A stretch of 64,000 bases of DNA from Polytrichum commune (Eukaryota > Streptophyta > Polytrichopsida > Polytrichales > Polytrichaceae): contig OX485803.1 in the NCBI GenBank assembly GCA_950295325.1, positions 66,479,554 through 66,543,553 on the forward strand, read 5' to 3'. Under the pieces are notes generated by a model. The model saw nothing but the letters and a program-made list of their open reading frames with translations. It had not been told where the DNA came from and searched no databases. Made by a program: the position numbers and the translations under genes. Positions 1-12,123 of this stretch are shown here, in pieces (the first letter of the stretch is position 1; every line of letters begins with the position of its first letter).

Positions 1-489
1 TCGTGGACACCCATAGACCCTAACGATTGGTGGGCGCCATCGAGGCCCTTAGCAAAACTGTGCTCCAAACCTGGGAGCGCCGATAACACTATATTCGTTA
101 ATTGGAGACTTTTGAAAGTCTCAAAATAAAATATGCCCATAGTTTGGGATGCCAATATTATGGGCATACGGAATATTGGAAATATCAAGAACATGACGAT
201 TTAAAAATTCGTACGTAAAGGATATTCTTATTACTAAAAATAGAGAATTTCAATTAAAATGAAAAATGAGCTCCATGTGGAAAATAACAATCCACTCCAA
301 AAAAAACAAATGGTTTATGTCATTATAGAGTTTGGGGTGCACATCCCATAAGTAAGGCTCTTATGAATTTGGATGGCACATCCCAAACGTATACCACAAT
401 GGAGTGTGACAAGTCCACTAAGTCTATTAAAAACCAAATCTACAATCGCCCATGTTTTTCGCCATTAACTCCCACCTAATATGTTATGT
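1..489. other. Non-coding flank with short inverted repeats
   Basis: No coding signal was recognised. A hairpin-forming inverted repeat lies at about 131-168 (arms TATGCCCAT and ATGGGCATA). A second, looser inverted pair built on GTTTGGG and CCCAAAC lies at about 331-390. These may be ends of small non-autonomous elements, but no target-site duplication was found. Confidence 0.4.
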
Positions 490-3400
490 TTACACATCTC
501 CATCTTCCGCTTCATATCCATTCTCGGCGTCATTTTCTGCCGCTGCAATACGTGCCAAGTTGTCTTTGGCAAAATCTATATGTTTTTGGGGGATGGTCAT
601 TGTTTCTGTTTTGGACCCTTTGCGCGGCTTCCAAGCACAAAGTATAGTATCCGTGTTTATCCAAACCGGTGTGTACGCTGAGTCCACTGTCCACTTAAAA
701 TTCTTTTTGGTGTCCCAACCTAAATAAGTGCGTAGCACGTTCTGGTCTTTAGTACTTGGACGACAATATTCCACCTCAATCTGACGAAAGTTGGGGCTAG
801 TTCGAACAAAATTGGGTGAAGACAATGCTTTCACCAACCAAATTGGCTTGGGATGTTCCTCATCCCCTGCTCGTACAAGGACCAAATAACCTTCATGGCA
901 ATCAACACCTACACGAAACGACGGTGCCGGTCGATTGCGGGCAGGGCCAACGTAATGCTCGTCCATTGCGAACTCTTCACGAACGTCTCCATTGCTAAAA
1001 ACCATGGTGTCGGACTCGACAAACGTCAAACGACTTTGTGGCCAAAATCCTTGTGTTAAAGTTGTACGGGTGTCACCACCAAGTGTCATTAGGGCGGAAC
1101 GAATGCGATCCCAATACGCAATCAAAGGTTCATGAGTATCTCTAACACGTCTAGTAATGTCCTCCTCACACAACTCTTTCCAATATTCAATGAATCCGGA
1201 TATGCCTTTGATGATTTCCGGCCCATTCCTCATGGGGTCGGGTTTGCAAGGCTTTGGATCCCCATCCGGGAGCAAACATTTGCCATCATTGTCTTGACGC
1301 CATACAAGTATACCATCATCCGGGCCCCAATTAGGAGATGTGCACAAAAGCTTGAATTGCATGGCTGGGAGACCATCATCCCTTATATAGAATCGAAATT
1401 GTTGTGCTTTGGTATGCCCCACCAAACGGTCCCCTCCCTTCAACATGTATGACTTGATGAAGGCCTTGAAATCTGGTACTTCCTCAATCATGTGCGGAAT
1501 TACTGGCATATGGTCCAAATCCATATACGATTTCATAAGAAGAGGTATGGTTGGAAAATCTTCTTCATGCAACTTCATGCTCCACCGTCCGAATGATGCA
1601 TCAATGTCGTCGTGTGTATGTTCCACCATAAAAAACGACACAAACACCTCCTTGAAGATTCCTTTCGCCACGAGCAATGACCAATAACAAAATACATATC
1701 GACATTTGTTGTCTTTTGCGCAATTATCAAGTTGAACGTGAAGAGTTGGAGGCAATGGTTTTGCACAAATAGGTTCTCCCGGTGGTTCTGGCAATGACGA
1801 CATACAAACCTCCTTCCCCACAAGCACTGCTTCGTAAAGGGGTGTCGTTCCACAACCATCAAAAAGTGCACGTGATGAATGTAACGGCGGCTTCTCCAGA
1901 TCGCGCAAGAGTTTTACAAATGAACCCACTGTGTGGTTAGCATCGCCAGGGTAAAAATCCAACCCATAATGGGCATACTTTACGTCTCCATGGCCGTGGG
2001 CAATCATCCCTGCGGAAAAAAACAAACGATGCTTGAACAACAACAATAACAACGACAACTCCAAACGGAGGTATGAAATTGGACATTTGGCAAACACACC
2101 CAGTAAAATTTGAGAGAATTTGAATACAGATTATTTGTGATTCAATACAAACCTGTGACAGATTCGGGCAACTTGAAGAGACCATCCGTGGCCTTTATTT
2201 TGCGTGCATAACAAGGGCATGTGGTCTTGGCGTGGTCCATTTTATCATGGATGATTGTTAGAACCTCTGTAGGCCTCATTATGGATAGAGCACAGTTCTT
2301 GTAGTAATCTTGACGGTGAGCCTCTTGGTTGTTGACATGTTCAATATATTTTGCTTGGTGTCTAGTGTGGGATTCGGTGCCTATGGGGTGGGCGTCTCAA
2401 AGACCTTTGTATTTTTTACACGTCGTACACCTAGCGAACTTGTCCCCAAGTCTCTTCAAAATGTATTCGGCAAACTGTTGGTTTTTAATCACTCAACTTG
2501 GACAAAGAAATGGGCCCACATCCCGCTATGCGACCCACTTCATTGATGTCCGTTAATATGTTCTTCCATTTTGTACCCGTGGGCAACACCATTTGTACAA
2601 CTTTCTCCCCTGACGACAATGTCCTCGTCTTGTGGGGCATTGCATCGGCCAATGGGACTATGATGGTGGAGAATGTCGCGGAGGCTTGGAGTGTAGCCTC
2701 TCTAGGTTTCATTGTGCCCGAATTGCCATGAAATCGAGAGCGGCGACCCAACGATGAATACTTTTGAAACCTATAAAAGTCAGACTTTGACACGGCGTGG
2801 ATAGTATACCACGCAGTACAACACACTTCCACATTCTCAAGTGTGACCACCTTATGCCCATGGGTGTCAATGTGGACATTTTTGTGGACCTCGAGTTTCT
2901 TTGCCGATCTCATACGGAAATCCGCAAGCCACATTTCTTGACGTAGGGACTTAAATTTTCTCCCGCGGGAAAAATTGGCAACATTTTCTCTCGCAACAGT
3001 CCTTGGCGGACACAAGACGGATAGATTCGTCTCCTAATATGCGATCCCGTCGACGTTCTTTATCTCCACGAGGCACACGGTTAGAATCATATTTGCGTAG
3101 GCCTTTGCGAGGACGTATTTTGGCCAACAAAGCTAATTGCGTTTGCTTATGGCGCCGCTCATGGTCCAACAAGCTTACTCCGTCATGGAGAACCCAACAA
3201 AGAGGCCATCGACGCAAGGAAAATCTCCATGTCACCGGGACGTCAAGCGGAAGCAAAGAATTCAAGATGCACACACCCACATCATCGGGACCAAGGGGGT
3301 TGGCATCCACACAATCACGGGGATCGGAGTTTCTACATATGCCATCTGCCACCGGGACACCAACATCGTTGAAAAGAACAACATCAAGGCCCACCCATTG

Positions 3401-3631
3401 CTCCCTACCGAAACCGGCACATAACGGAATGTCATCATTGTCATCCCCGGAACGTACAGATTGTTCATGCGCTTCAAATGATTCGTAGGAGGATGCATCC
3501 ACAAACCCACCCATGGCATTTGCCATGCCATGACTACCCGCCGATGCCGAAGATAGTTCATAGTCACCATCGGAAGAGGAAGCTTTTGTGGACAACTCCA
3601 ATGAACTATATCCAACGTGCATCGCCATCCA
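490..3631 (-). pseudogene. DUF7869-type gene (RNase H-like, transposase-related), disrupted
   Basis: The downstream exon (490-2009) is open and carries the DUF7869-type core: a HVQLDNC segment followed by a HTHDDID motif, an arrangement that resembles RNase H-like integrase or transposase cores. The function is not established. An intron at 2010-2152 (143 bp, GT at the donor, TTTTTTTCCGCAG at the acceptor) separates it from an upstream exon encoding a Cys-rich stretch (CCERKCC), a region ending ISLSKLSD, and a CTTC / CPCYARK segment just before the intron. The upstream exon is broken: a one-base frameshift in a T-run near 2957, a stop plus frame change near 2485-2492, and an in-frame TGA near 2390. 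The start is uncertain; a Met near 3631 is the likeliest. I read it as a decayed member of a multicopy, probably transposon-derived family. The intact 3' exon suggests fairly recent loss, or assembly errors at homopolymers. Confidence 0.72.
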
Positions 3632-3771
3632 ACCTAAACAAACCACCAATAAATGACCAACACACCAACAACCGCAATGCATACAAAAGTGGATACGAGA
3701 TATGCCTACATATATGGCTGAAAAATCACAACCAACACTCGACACACCGTTGAGGGACCTCACATATGAAG

Positions 3772-5081
3772 ACGAACGTGCGTTCGACAACATCCCCATG
3801 ACATACAAATCCTACACGGGACTCAGACATCCCTGTACAACGGAACCCCATTCCGATATATATTACCCATGAAGGGCTTTGGGTGGAGTCGCAAATAAAA
3901 CATTGGAAGGGTTTTCCACCACCAAGGGACAACACAAGCACATATATTCACGAACGCGAGGACGAAAACATCAACCCAATATACAATAAAATCTAAATGG
4001 GACATATTATAAGAGCACCAAAAATATACTTGCCACTATATTCACATGCAGTAAGCATCATATTTGAGGGGCGTGTATTTGATGGACGAGAGTTTACGAA
4101 CGATCGTTCGTTAGCTACAGCCGAAATGGAGGGCTTATGTACACGAACGATCGTTCGTAAGTTCCAGCCAAAACATAGGGGCAGATGTATACGACCGATC
4201 ATATGTATGTTACAGCCGTGACAGTGTTAGGCAAAAATGATTGGACACGTCCGAATAGAGATATCTATAGCCACGTTACAGGGATACATGAAATTCAATA
4301 TCCAGTGAAAAATGACAATCGACATCTATCACTAAAATCGTGATTGAACAGATACGAATGAGCGTTCGTATCTATCATTAACACGGTGTAGTCCTCTACA
4401 CATGCTTGCGTCAACATGTCTGTTGGTGGATGCGTGGACGGTGGACAGGTGGTATTTACGAACATGCGTTCGTAAAATTGAAAAACATAATTCTCCGTGG
4501 ACATAAATGGTAGTGCCAAATACGAACGAGCGTTCGTATCTATCCTAAACATGGTGTAGTCCTCCACACATGCTTGCGTTAACAGGTCTGTTGGTGGATG
4601 CGTGGACGGTGGACAGGTGGTATTTACGAACGTGCGTTCGTAAAATTGGAAAACATAATTCTCTGTGGACATAAATGGTAGTGAGAAATACGAACGAGCG
4701 TTCATATTTAACTTCCATATTGTTAACGTGGCCAATGCACAGAAGTGTATAAATTAAGGAATGTTTATGGATTCTTGAAAAATAATCCCAGGTGATATTT
4801 ACGAATGCACGTTCGTAAATATCCCATCATCAGATGTTCCGTTGGAGAAAACGGTTACACGGGAACTCATGCGCGTCTGGGTCTTGAAGGCAGATATACG
4901 AACGTACGTTCGTATATAATCGACACAATTTTCGTGCCTAGTTCTGCCTATAAGTAACTCAATGTCGAGTACGGTTGTGAACAACTTACGAACGCACGTT
5001 CGTAAACAATTCACATCATCTCTATGTACCTCTTCTGCATGTGCTACCAACTCACGTTTACGAACGTGCGTTCGTAAACGT
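3772..5081. repeat. Family A inverted repeats, cluster 1 (12 copies)
   Basis: Copies of ACGAACG-NN-CGTTCGT start at 3772, 4096, 4143, 4354, 4458, 4522, 4626, 4690, 4801, 4898, 4988 and 5060, with a degenerate copy near 4191. Arms are nearly invariant while the central two bases vary (TG, AT, AG, CA, TA). Flanking A/T bases often extend the symmetry: the copy at 5054-5081 has 13-bp arms and the one at 4895-4916 has 10-bp arms. The cluster lies just 5' of the minus-strand DUF7869-type pseudogene, and no coding sequence was recognised in it. Confidence 0.93.
4353..4688. repeat. Tandem duplication of a 168-bp unit containing family A repeats
   Basis: Two adjacent copies of about 168 bp (4353-4520 and 4521-4688) differ at scattered positions. 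Each contains two family A inverted repeats. Local tandem duplication is therefore one way these repeats multiply. Confidence 0.85.
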
Positions 5082-5464
5082 CCGGTATTTGCGGCGGTAT
5101 ATACGGGTATGTGCAGTCTGTAGTGGACCTGGGAGGTGTGGGGTTGGCGCACAAGAAAATGGTTTGAGCGCGTTCCAGTCAGGTCTGTGGAGCGCACACT
5201 TGGATGTGCCGCAGAAAAGAGCTCTTCTGTGGGGGGAAGAGCTTTAAGTACCTTTCCCCCGATGGTTCAAAATCCCTTGGATGCTATTTAAAAAGCGGAT
5301 TCCCGCCGCCTACTTTGACCTAACAATATGCCATTCCATCCATGCGCAATATATAAATAGCATTATGTATGGAACATGTGTTGCGTGCACGCAACATATT
5401 GTAAATCTATAAATCCGTCGCACACCTTAGTTGTTACCAAGGTCGCACGAAAATATGTCTATAT

Positions 5465-5473
5465 GTCTATATG

Positions 5474-5566
<93 letters not shown>

Positions 5567-5660
5567 GTGTATATGTGTATATGTGTATATGTGTATATAT
5601 ATATGTGTATAATTTATATTTTACTATTTTATATATGGGTTATTATATTATATATATATG
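5465..5660. repeat. AT/GT-rich microsatellite
   Basis: Long run of alternating TA and TG dinucleotides (TATATATG, GTATATGT blocks). Open frames across it are low-complexity Tyr/Ile/Val/Met strings and are not genes. Confidence 0.95.
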
Positions 5661-6506
5661 GGTTGATGGGTTAACATTGAGTATTAAATTATTTGCGACT
5701 AAGGTGTGAAGTCCAAGTGAATTGATGAAGGTCTAAGTGATATATATATTCACACACACAATGAGGTAAGAGTGGCTAAGAACATATTGTGGAATCCCCT
5801 AAAATTGTAGGTATCATATGATTCACATAAAAAAAATGCTTGTAATATGGTCACCAAGTGCATGAATACCAATAAAAAGTTGCTTAATCCGTAGTGGCTT
5901 GTGCTAGGTAGATTGAGGACATTTGGAACTGGAGGCTCACCAAACATCGCCCCATATTAATATGACTCATTGTTGCAATTCATCATTGGTGAAAATTAAA
6001 GTTTAATGCACTAGTATTCGATCGTTAGTTCAAGTTGACACCTAATTAAATGACTTGACGTCCTATTGGAAATTCACTTTAGGTCCACCATGGTGTGAAA
6101 ATGGATAACTAATTTGGAATGGTGCATACAATAGTATGCACTTACAATTATATATTTGTATTATTTGCAACAAGAAGTATGTGCATGACCATAGCTTAAA
6201 CTGTTGATTTAAGTTGAAGTCTTAAACCATTCATGTTATAATAAGACTAAGTGTGTATTTTGTGATCAAATTGCACTCAAAACTATTAAGGTGAAAGGGC
6301 TAGCATTTCAAAATTCACTCTTCACCCCCTAAACCAATGTTTTATATCAAAATGACAATTATTGGCATGAGTCTAGATTATTATAGTTGCTATGATCCAA
6401 ATAAGGCAAGTTCCAATCGAACCAACATTCGTAGACCATTTTGACATGATGCGCATAGACCACAACATGGTCATATATAAGAAAGGTTGGTAAGATAAAA
6501 AGATGT

Positions 6507-6536
6507 AGGGTTTAGGGTTTAGGGTTTGGGGTTAGG
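6507..6536 (+). repeat. Interstitial telomere-like repeat
   Basis: Three consecutive TTTAGGG-type units followed by degenerate GGTTTGGGGTTAGGG. This is the plant-type telomere motif, too short to be a telomere. Confidence 0.8.
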
Positions 6537-6733
6537 GTATAGAGTTTGTGAAAGTTGTCTATGTGGTTTGCGGGCTTAGGGTTTAGATCGTTACTTCAAT
6601 GCATTATATACACAAACAATATCGACTCCTAAATAATCCATATCGCACTAACTTAATTTATGGGAAGCTCATACTATCAATTATTGATACTACTAGCAAA
6701 ACATGCGACCACATGGCTAAAATACAGTACACT

Positions 6734-7066
6734 AAATATGATATTTAGTGTTTGATTGTATAATATAGTGTTGTTACACTATCATGGTCAACACTAAATT
6801 TCAATTCTTTGATAATTAGTGTTGGACATATTAAATGGGCCACCACATTTCCTACTACCATGTCCTTTATGCTTTTATCATTGTTAATTGTTTTTTTCAT
6901 ATTAATTTCCTTACACAAAATTTGTGCATGCGACATCCACATATTACCATTATAGTTGAAATTAAGTGTTTGAGTTCACAATGAATAGTAGTTATTTTCA
7001 TAGGGTTACTGATATTTAGTGTACTATGCGTTTGTATTTAGAGTATCTAACACTAAATATCATATT
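6734..7066. mobile_element. MITE-like inverted-repeat element (unclassified)
   Basis: A sequence near 6734-6755 (AATATGATATTTAGTGTT) is matched in inverted orientation at 7044-7066 (AACACTAAATATCATATT), enclosing AT-rich DNA without a gene. The structure fits a small non-autonomous DNA transposon. The target-site duplication is not clear, so superfamily and exact ends are open. Confidence 0.45.
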
Positions 7067-7431
7067 AAGGGTGGTTCAAGCTAACACCTCATTAAATTAA
7101 TGACATCGTATTGAAAATTGAATTTTCATCCACCTCTTGTGGAGAATCAGATAGCCCCTCTCCACAATTCAAATTGAGTCATTTATATATGTAATATGTA
7201 TTTGAGGAACCATTGAAGAACTTTAAAGATGTCTCGTTCATGAAAACGACATTTGCATCTTGGGGGTGGATTCTTCATCGAAAACCTACTAAATGACATG
7301 AATTGTTAAATACAAATTATCTGAACATACTTTTCTAAAATATGTTTACAAGGAATCCATATGTCGAGGTACTAAGGGGATACGGAAAGTTAAATTTATG
7401 TCCCTAAACTAAGCTCCTCCCATCTCCTATT

Positions 7432-7608
7432 TCATTTTTCCTGAACCCTCATCCCTCCATGTCCCCATGGTATCCCCTCATCCCCATCCCCTCCCCCTCC
7501 CCCTCTCCCATCCCATCCTCATCCCATCCCCTCCCCTCCCCCTCCCCTCCCCATCCCCTCCCCATCCCCCCCATCCCCATCCCCATCCCCCTCCCCCATC
7601 CCAGCCCT
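7432..7608. repeat. C-rich CCCCATCC/CCCCTCCC low-complexity tract
   Basis: Irregular repeats of CCCCTCC, CCCCATCC and TCCCATCC on the plus strand. Simple-sequence DNA. Confidence 0.9.
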
Positions 7609-7785
7609 AGCCACGTGGCTGCCGCTTGGAAACCCTAGCGGCGCCGACTACCTCCCCGCGCCCCTCTCTCTCCTCCTCATTTGTCATTTGGAGCAGAGGG
7701 GGAGAGGAGCTCTTAGGTGCGGCAAAGCCCTTGCCAATTTTAGAGCGTCATTGTGTATGTTGTTTTGTTGTGTTGTCAGAACCTT

Positions 7786-8050
7786 GAGAATAGGAAAGCT
7801 TGAGAGTAGGAAAGGTTGAGAGGTTGAGAGTTATAGAAAGCTTGAGAGGTTGAGAGTTATAGAAAGCTTGAGAGGTTTAGAGTTTTAGAAAGCTTGAGAG
7901 CTTGAGTTTTAGAAAGATTGAGAAGTGGAGAGTTTTAGGAAGGTTGAGAGCTTGAGAGTTTCAGAAAGGTTGAGAGCTTGAGAGTTTTGGAAAGCTTGAG
8001 AGCTTGAGAGTAGGAAAGCTTGAGAGCTTGAGAGTTTCAAAAAGCTTGAG
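7786..8050 (+). repeat. Purine-rich minisatellite built on GCTTGAGAG
   Basis: About ten irregular units of 25-35 bp containing GAAAGCTTGAGAG, GGTTGAGAG and GAGTTTTAGAAAG. It lies just upstream of the possible first exon of the ParB-like gene and may be in its 5' region; no regulatory role can be shown. Confidence 0.85.
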
Positions 8051-8595
8051 ATTTCTGAAGGTTGTGAGTTGTGTACATCAGGGTTTGTGTAGGATTTGCA
8101 TAAAAGTTGTGAAGGCTTGAGAGTGTGACAAAGTGAAATTGCAATTGAAAGCGAATTCAGCGCTTTTGAAAGACAATTTGGTGTGCATTTGTGAGGATTT
8201 ATGGATTTCTCAATAGGAGGCAGGAGGTTTTCTGTGCAACAATTCAATGTGAGTACAGGTTTCCTTTACAAATCAGTCCTTCACAATCTAAAATTGTTGT
8301 TTGATGAATTCCTTGTGATTTGTTTTCTGCATTATGAGGTATGGCATGTTTTGTATGAAATAACACTTTCCTCTTCATTCTGAACTATCAATCACTGACT
8401 CGCAATTTTGTTCTGATTCCATTTTTCACTTGTGTTTCATCAATCTGATCACGAGTTGCAGGATCATGAACAATGCCAGATCGCAACATTCATAACAACA
8501 TATATACATATATGTACATATATGTACATATACGTATACGTATATGTACGGATATATGTATATAAATAAATATACCATTTCCTAATCCCAGATGA

Positions 8596-9165
8596 CCACA
8601 TTTACGAACGTTCGTTCGTAAATGTGGCGTGAAAACATGCCTTACCCCACAAACATATACGAACGTGCGTTCGTAAATACGCACCTCACCCTCCATTTTT
8701 ACGAACGCACGTTCGTATATTCGTCTATACCCTGTACATCCTCAAATCCTCAAATCCAAATGAAACATACAAAAATACGAACGAACGTTCGTAATCACAA
8801 ACTATAATAATATCCCAAACCCTTAATGGTAATTGTCTGCATTCCCAAGTAGCATAATTTACGAACGCACGTTCGTAATTAAGAACTAAAGTATTAATTC
8901 ACCTATTTAGAAGATGCTCATAGAAATTCGAACAACCCTCGTGGAAATTAGATAACACTGGACAACTCGTGGACTTGTTTACAAACAATACGAACGCACG
9001 TTCGTAAACTTGTGTCAAATACACCTTAGCAACCACATTCTTTACGAACGATCGTTCGTAAATGAAATCAGCGAAGACATAATTAAAACTCCTCACGGGT
9101 ACCCATAGCCAGCGTTCATTGATTAGTATATATGATTTGCTTGTCAATTACGAACGCTCGTTCGT
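8596..9165. repeat. Family A inverted repeats, cluster 2 (8 copies)
   Basis: Cores start at 8604, 8659, 8701, 8777, 8861, 8990, 9044 and 9150. Spacer dinucleotides are TT, TG, CA, AA, CA, CA, AT and CT. The copy at 8596-8627 has perfect 15-bp arms, extended by CCACA / TGTGG. The cluster lies directly 5' of the acceptor CTCTGCAG that precedes the ATG at 9199. If the small exon proposed at 8201-8248 is real, all eight copies are intronic. Confidence 0.93.
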
Positions 9166-10499
9166 AAACACAATACTAAATGTTTATGTGCTCTGCAGAT
9201 GGCTAGACCGAGCAGGAGCGCCATTGAGATGTTCGCAGTGCAGATAGATCAGCTACCAGAGTCACTGTCCGACCCCAACGGAAACGATAATTATGTCCCG
9301 AAGGAGGACTTCATTGGGGAATGGACGGCACTGCCAGAGAAAACATCAGACGGTCTTTTCTGTCTTCGCTTCACCTACGAGCTGGAAACAACGCCGGACC
9401 AGCCAGAGCAATGGGTGCAGATGAAGACTTGGGAAGTAGAATCAATTGAGGCACAAGGAGATTATGTGATTTTAGACATGAAAAATAAGAAGGATCACAT
9501 TAACCTCCTGTTAGAGTACAGGAGACATAGTTTCTCCTACACATACGCAGAAAATAACGTAGTGGCTGATGCCAAACACTTCGTGAAGGACCTGTTCACG
9601 AAGTACGCCCTGAGCTCGTACTGGACAGCAAGGAAGTTGGCCGCGCTTTCCTTGAATATCTCCAAGTACAATAGCGCGGTCACCGAAGCCAACAAGAAGA
9701 AGAAGAGCCCACGAAAACCATCAGCATACGGGGCAGGAGGATCGAGAAGTGCACCCAGGCCGGTGCCTTCCGCGAGCAGGGTGACGGAGGGTCCCAGCCG
9801 ACATTCCACGCCATAGAAGAGGTCCCGGGACAAAATGGAGAGGTCTGGGGTAACAGAGGGCACTGAGGTGAGCTCTCCTCCCCTGATGCCAACCCCTTTA
9901 AAGAAGGGTGAGAATCCAGATGCAGTGAAGGCAACAAAGATCCTACAAGATTTCAATAATTACTCAAAGGATTGCTGGCCCATGGGGCGCCACTTCACGT
10001 TCAACGTGGACTGCTTCAAGTGCGAAAAGTCCCCCAACAAGTGGGTGGTAAGGTCTCGCGAGAGCGGTGGGGTGAAGTGGCAGATCAACAACCTCATGAA
10101 CAACGTAAAGTGGGATAGGCAGACCGTCTGCGTCATGCCCAAGGGGCTGACATCCCGACCGACAGAGATGGATTGGCCGCGAATCCAGAATGGAGAATTC
10201 TGGATTATAGATGGTCAGCATAGCTTGGAGGCGTCGCAACAGATCCTCAAGGATGACAACTTCCAGCACGAGCTGAAGGCTGACCTGCGGTACTGGAAGG
10301 CGTTCTTGGTCTGGTCGGACGATTGGGACAAGCTGCGCAAGATTTCAACCTTCCTGAACTCGGGGAACAAAATCAAGGCGTTCGAGGCTTCGTGGGCGGC
10401 TAACATAGTGGCTGCGAGAGACGTCTGGGTGGCACACGGATGCCCACCAAAGGAGAGGGAGAACGCCAAGAACCAGTCTCCTCAATGGAAGGTGAGTTT

Positions 10500-10573
10500 A
10501 CGAACGAACGTTCGTAAAATGTTGGACTTACGAAAACATCAATTACTGACGTGCTTTACGAACGTGCGTTCGT
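10500..10573. repeat. Family A inverted repeats inside intron 1 (2 copies)
   Basis: Cores at 10500-10515 and 10558-10573 within the 116-bp intron 10492-10607. The first begins immediately after the donor GTGAGT. The paralogue's homologous intron (19314-19504) also has two inverted repeats, but of family B. Confidence 0.95.
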
Positions 10574-11954
10574 ATTATGTGCAATACTGACATCTTGTTT
10601 TGTGCAGGCATTTTGCGACGCGATGGTAGACAAGTTCTCTTCCATCGATATGAAGTCCACCACCACAAAGTCTGTGCTTGAGCTGAAGGGTGAGCTCAGA
10701 CTGATCTGCTGCAACAGGGACACATGGGATTTGTGGACCCAGTTTTTTGATGCACACAGCTCGGGCGATTTGGTCAACCCCGACACGGAGGAGAAGTACA
10801 GTACGGAAAAAACCGGTGAAGCGCCCCCATTACTGAGGGAGTTCTTTAGACACCTCCAGGGATTGACGGAGTCAGAGCTGAAGAGGTGTGCGATTCATGT
10901 TCTTGGGAACACCGTGGGAAGAACCCTTCCCTATCCCAAGATCTTTTTGAAGAGGCCAAAGCACAAGCCCGGCACGTACTCTATCAAAGAGTGGTGTGAC
11001 CACCGGAAGCTGAAGACTGCAGCCATGAGAGAGTTGAGCGTACTCGTACCAGAGTACAGAATCTTTGAAGTCGACGGCGACATCATCTGGCCGCAATGGC
11101 AAATGTTAAAGGTCGACTACAACATCAACGGAGCCTCCATGCGCAGTCTGGTCAAGGAGCACGCCTCGGTTTTGAAGTTGAAGGGGAACAAAAGGACTAA
11201 GAAAACCGACACGGATCCCCATGAGGTTATGCTGTACTTAAAATTTTTGGAGAGGAAGAGGAACGCCACATTCGAAGGAGTGGCAAGGTTTTGCGTGATC
11301 ACCTCCGGCGTGGAGAGGGTCACATTTTCCAAGTGGGACGGCACCATCAGCAGGGCCGAGGTGAGGGAGGATCGACGGGGTTGCCCTTTTGCCCTCATCG
11401 ATTTCAGGGGGATCCCGGGTGCGTCAAGGCAGGGGGGAAGGACATTCCCTTCTACAACCCTTTCATGGCCAAGTTCATGGAGTTCAAATCGCCGGCCATG
11501 AGGGAGCCACACGTTTGGCTGTGGATAGTCGAACAAGAGAAGCTGTCTGTGGTCACAGAGTTGTACGAGCAGAAGATCAAATTCGAGTACAACATCTTCC
11601 ACAGCACGTACGTGCTAGCGAAGACGGAGGGGATCGTGGCCATCAACGAGGCCAGGGGCAACAAGCAGGTGGGAGCGGTCAGCCTGATTTTCTTGACGTA
11701 CAATGAGCTAAGGGATGGGCGACCGCCTATCAAGGCAAACAACACGTTCAAGAAAATCTACAGCATCCCGCATCCCCCTCCCAAGGATCTGCTGCAAGAG
11801 ACCCTCTACACCGTCTTCCCCGCCATGGAACTCAGGATGGAGTTCTACGTCTCTGTATTGCAGAGTCTGGTTATAAGTGGAGAGACGGTATACAATGTAT
11901 GTGGAGGCTCCAAATTCATGTATGCGGCTATGGTAAGTTGTCCAGACTCCATTT

Positions 11955-12123
11955 ACGAACGCTCGTTCGTAAAGTTAACCAACTTCTCAATGTATTGTTT
12001 CACAGTCGCTGCACGTGACGCATTCATGTTTACGAACGCTCGTTCGTAAACATAACCCCTTCGTAATGTAATGCTTGAAACTCGTTGCACGCTACGCTTT
12101 GATGTTTACGAACGTGCGTTCGT
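11955..12123. repeat. Family A inverted repeats inside intron 2 (3 copies)
   Basis: Cores at 11955, 12032 and 12108 in the intron 11933-12154. The second is extended to 13-bp arms (12026-12053). Confidence 0.95.

Larger units (their letters stand above)
5661..8200. other. Non-coding spacer between family A clusters
   Basis: No gene recognised. It is AT-rich in the first half, then holds the short repeats listed separately. It contains no family A inverted repeat although both sides do, so it may be a later insertion or a true boundary. Confidence 0.5.

Noticed and set aside
5465-5700. Genes encoding Tyr/Ile-rich proteins
   Set aside because: Frames are generated by a TA/TG microsatellite.
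6507-6536. Chromosome end
   Set aside because: Only three TTTAGGG-type units, flanked by ordinary sequence; the same holds at 45233-45268.
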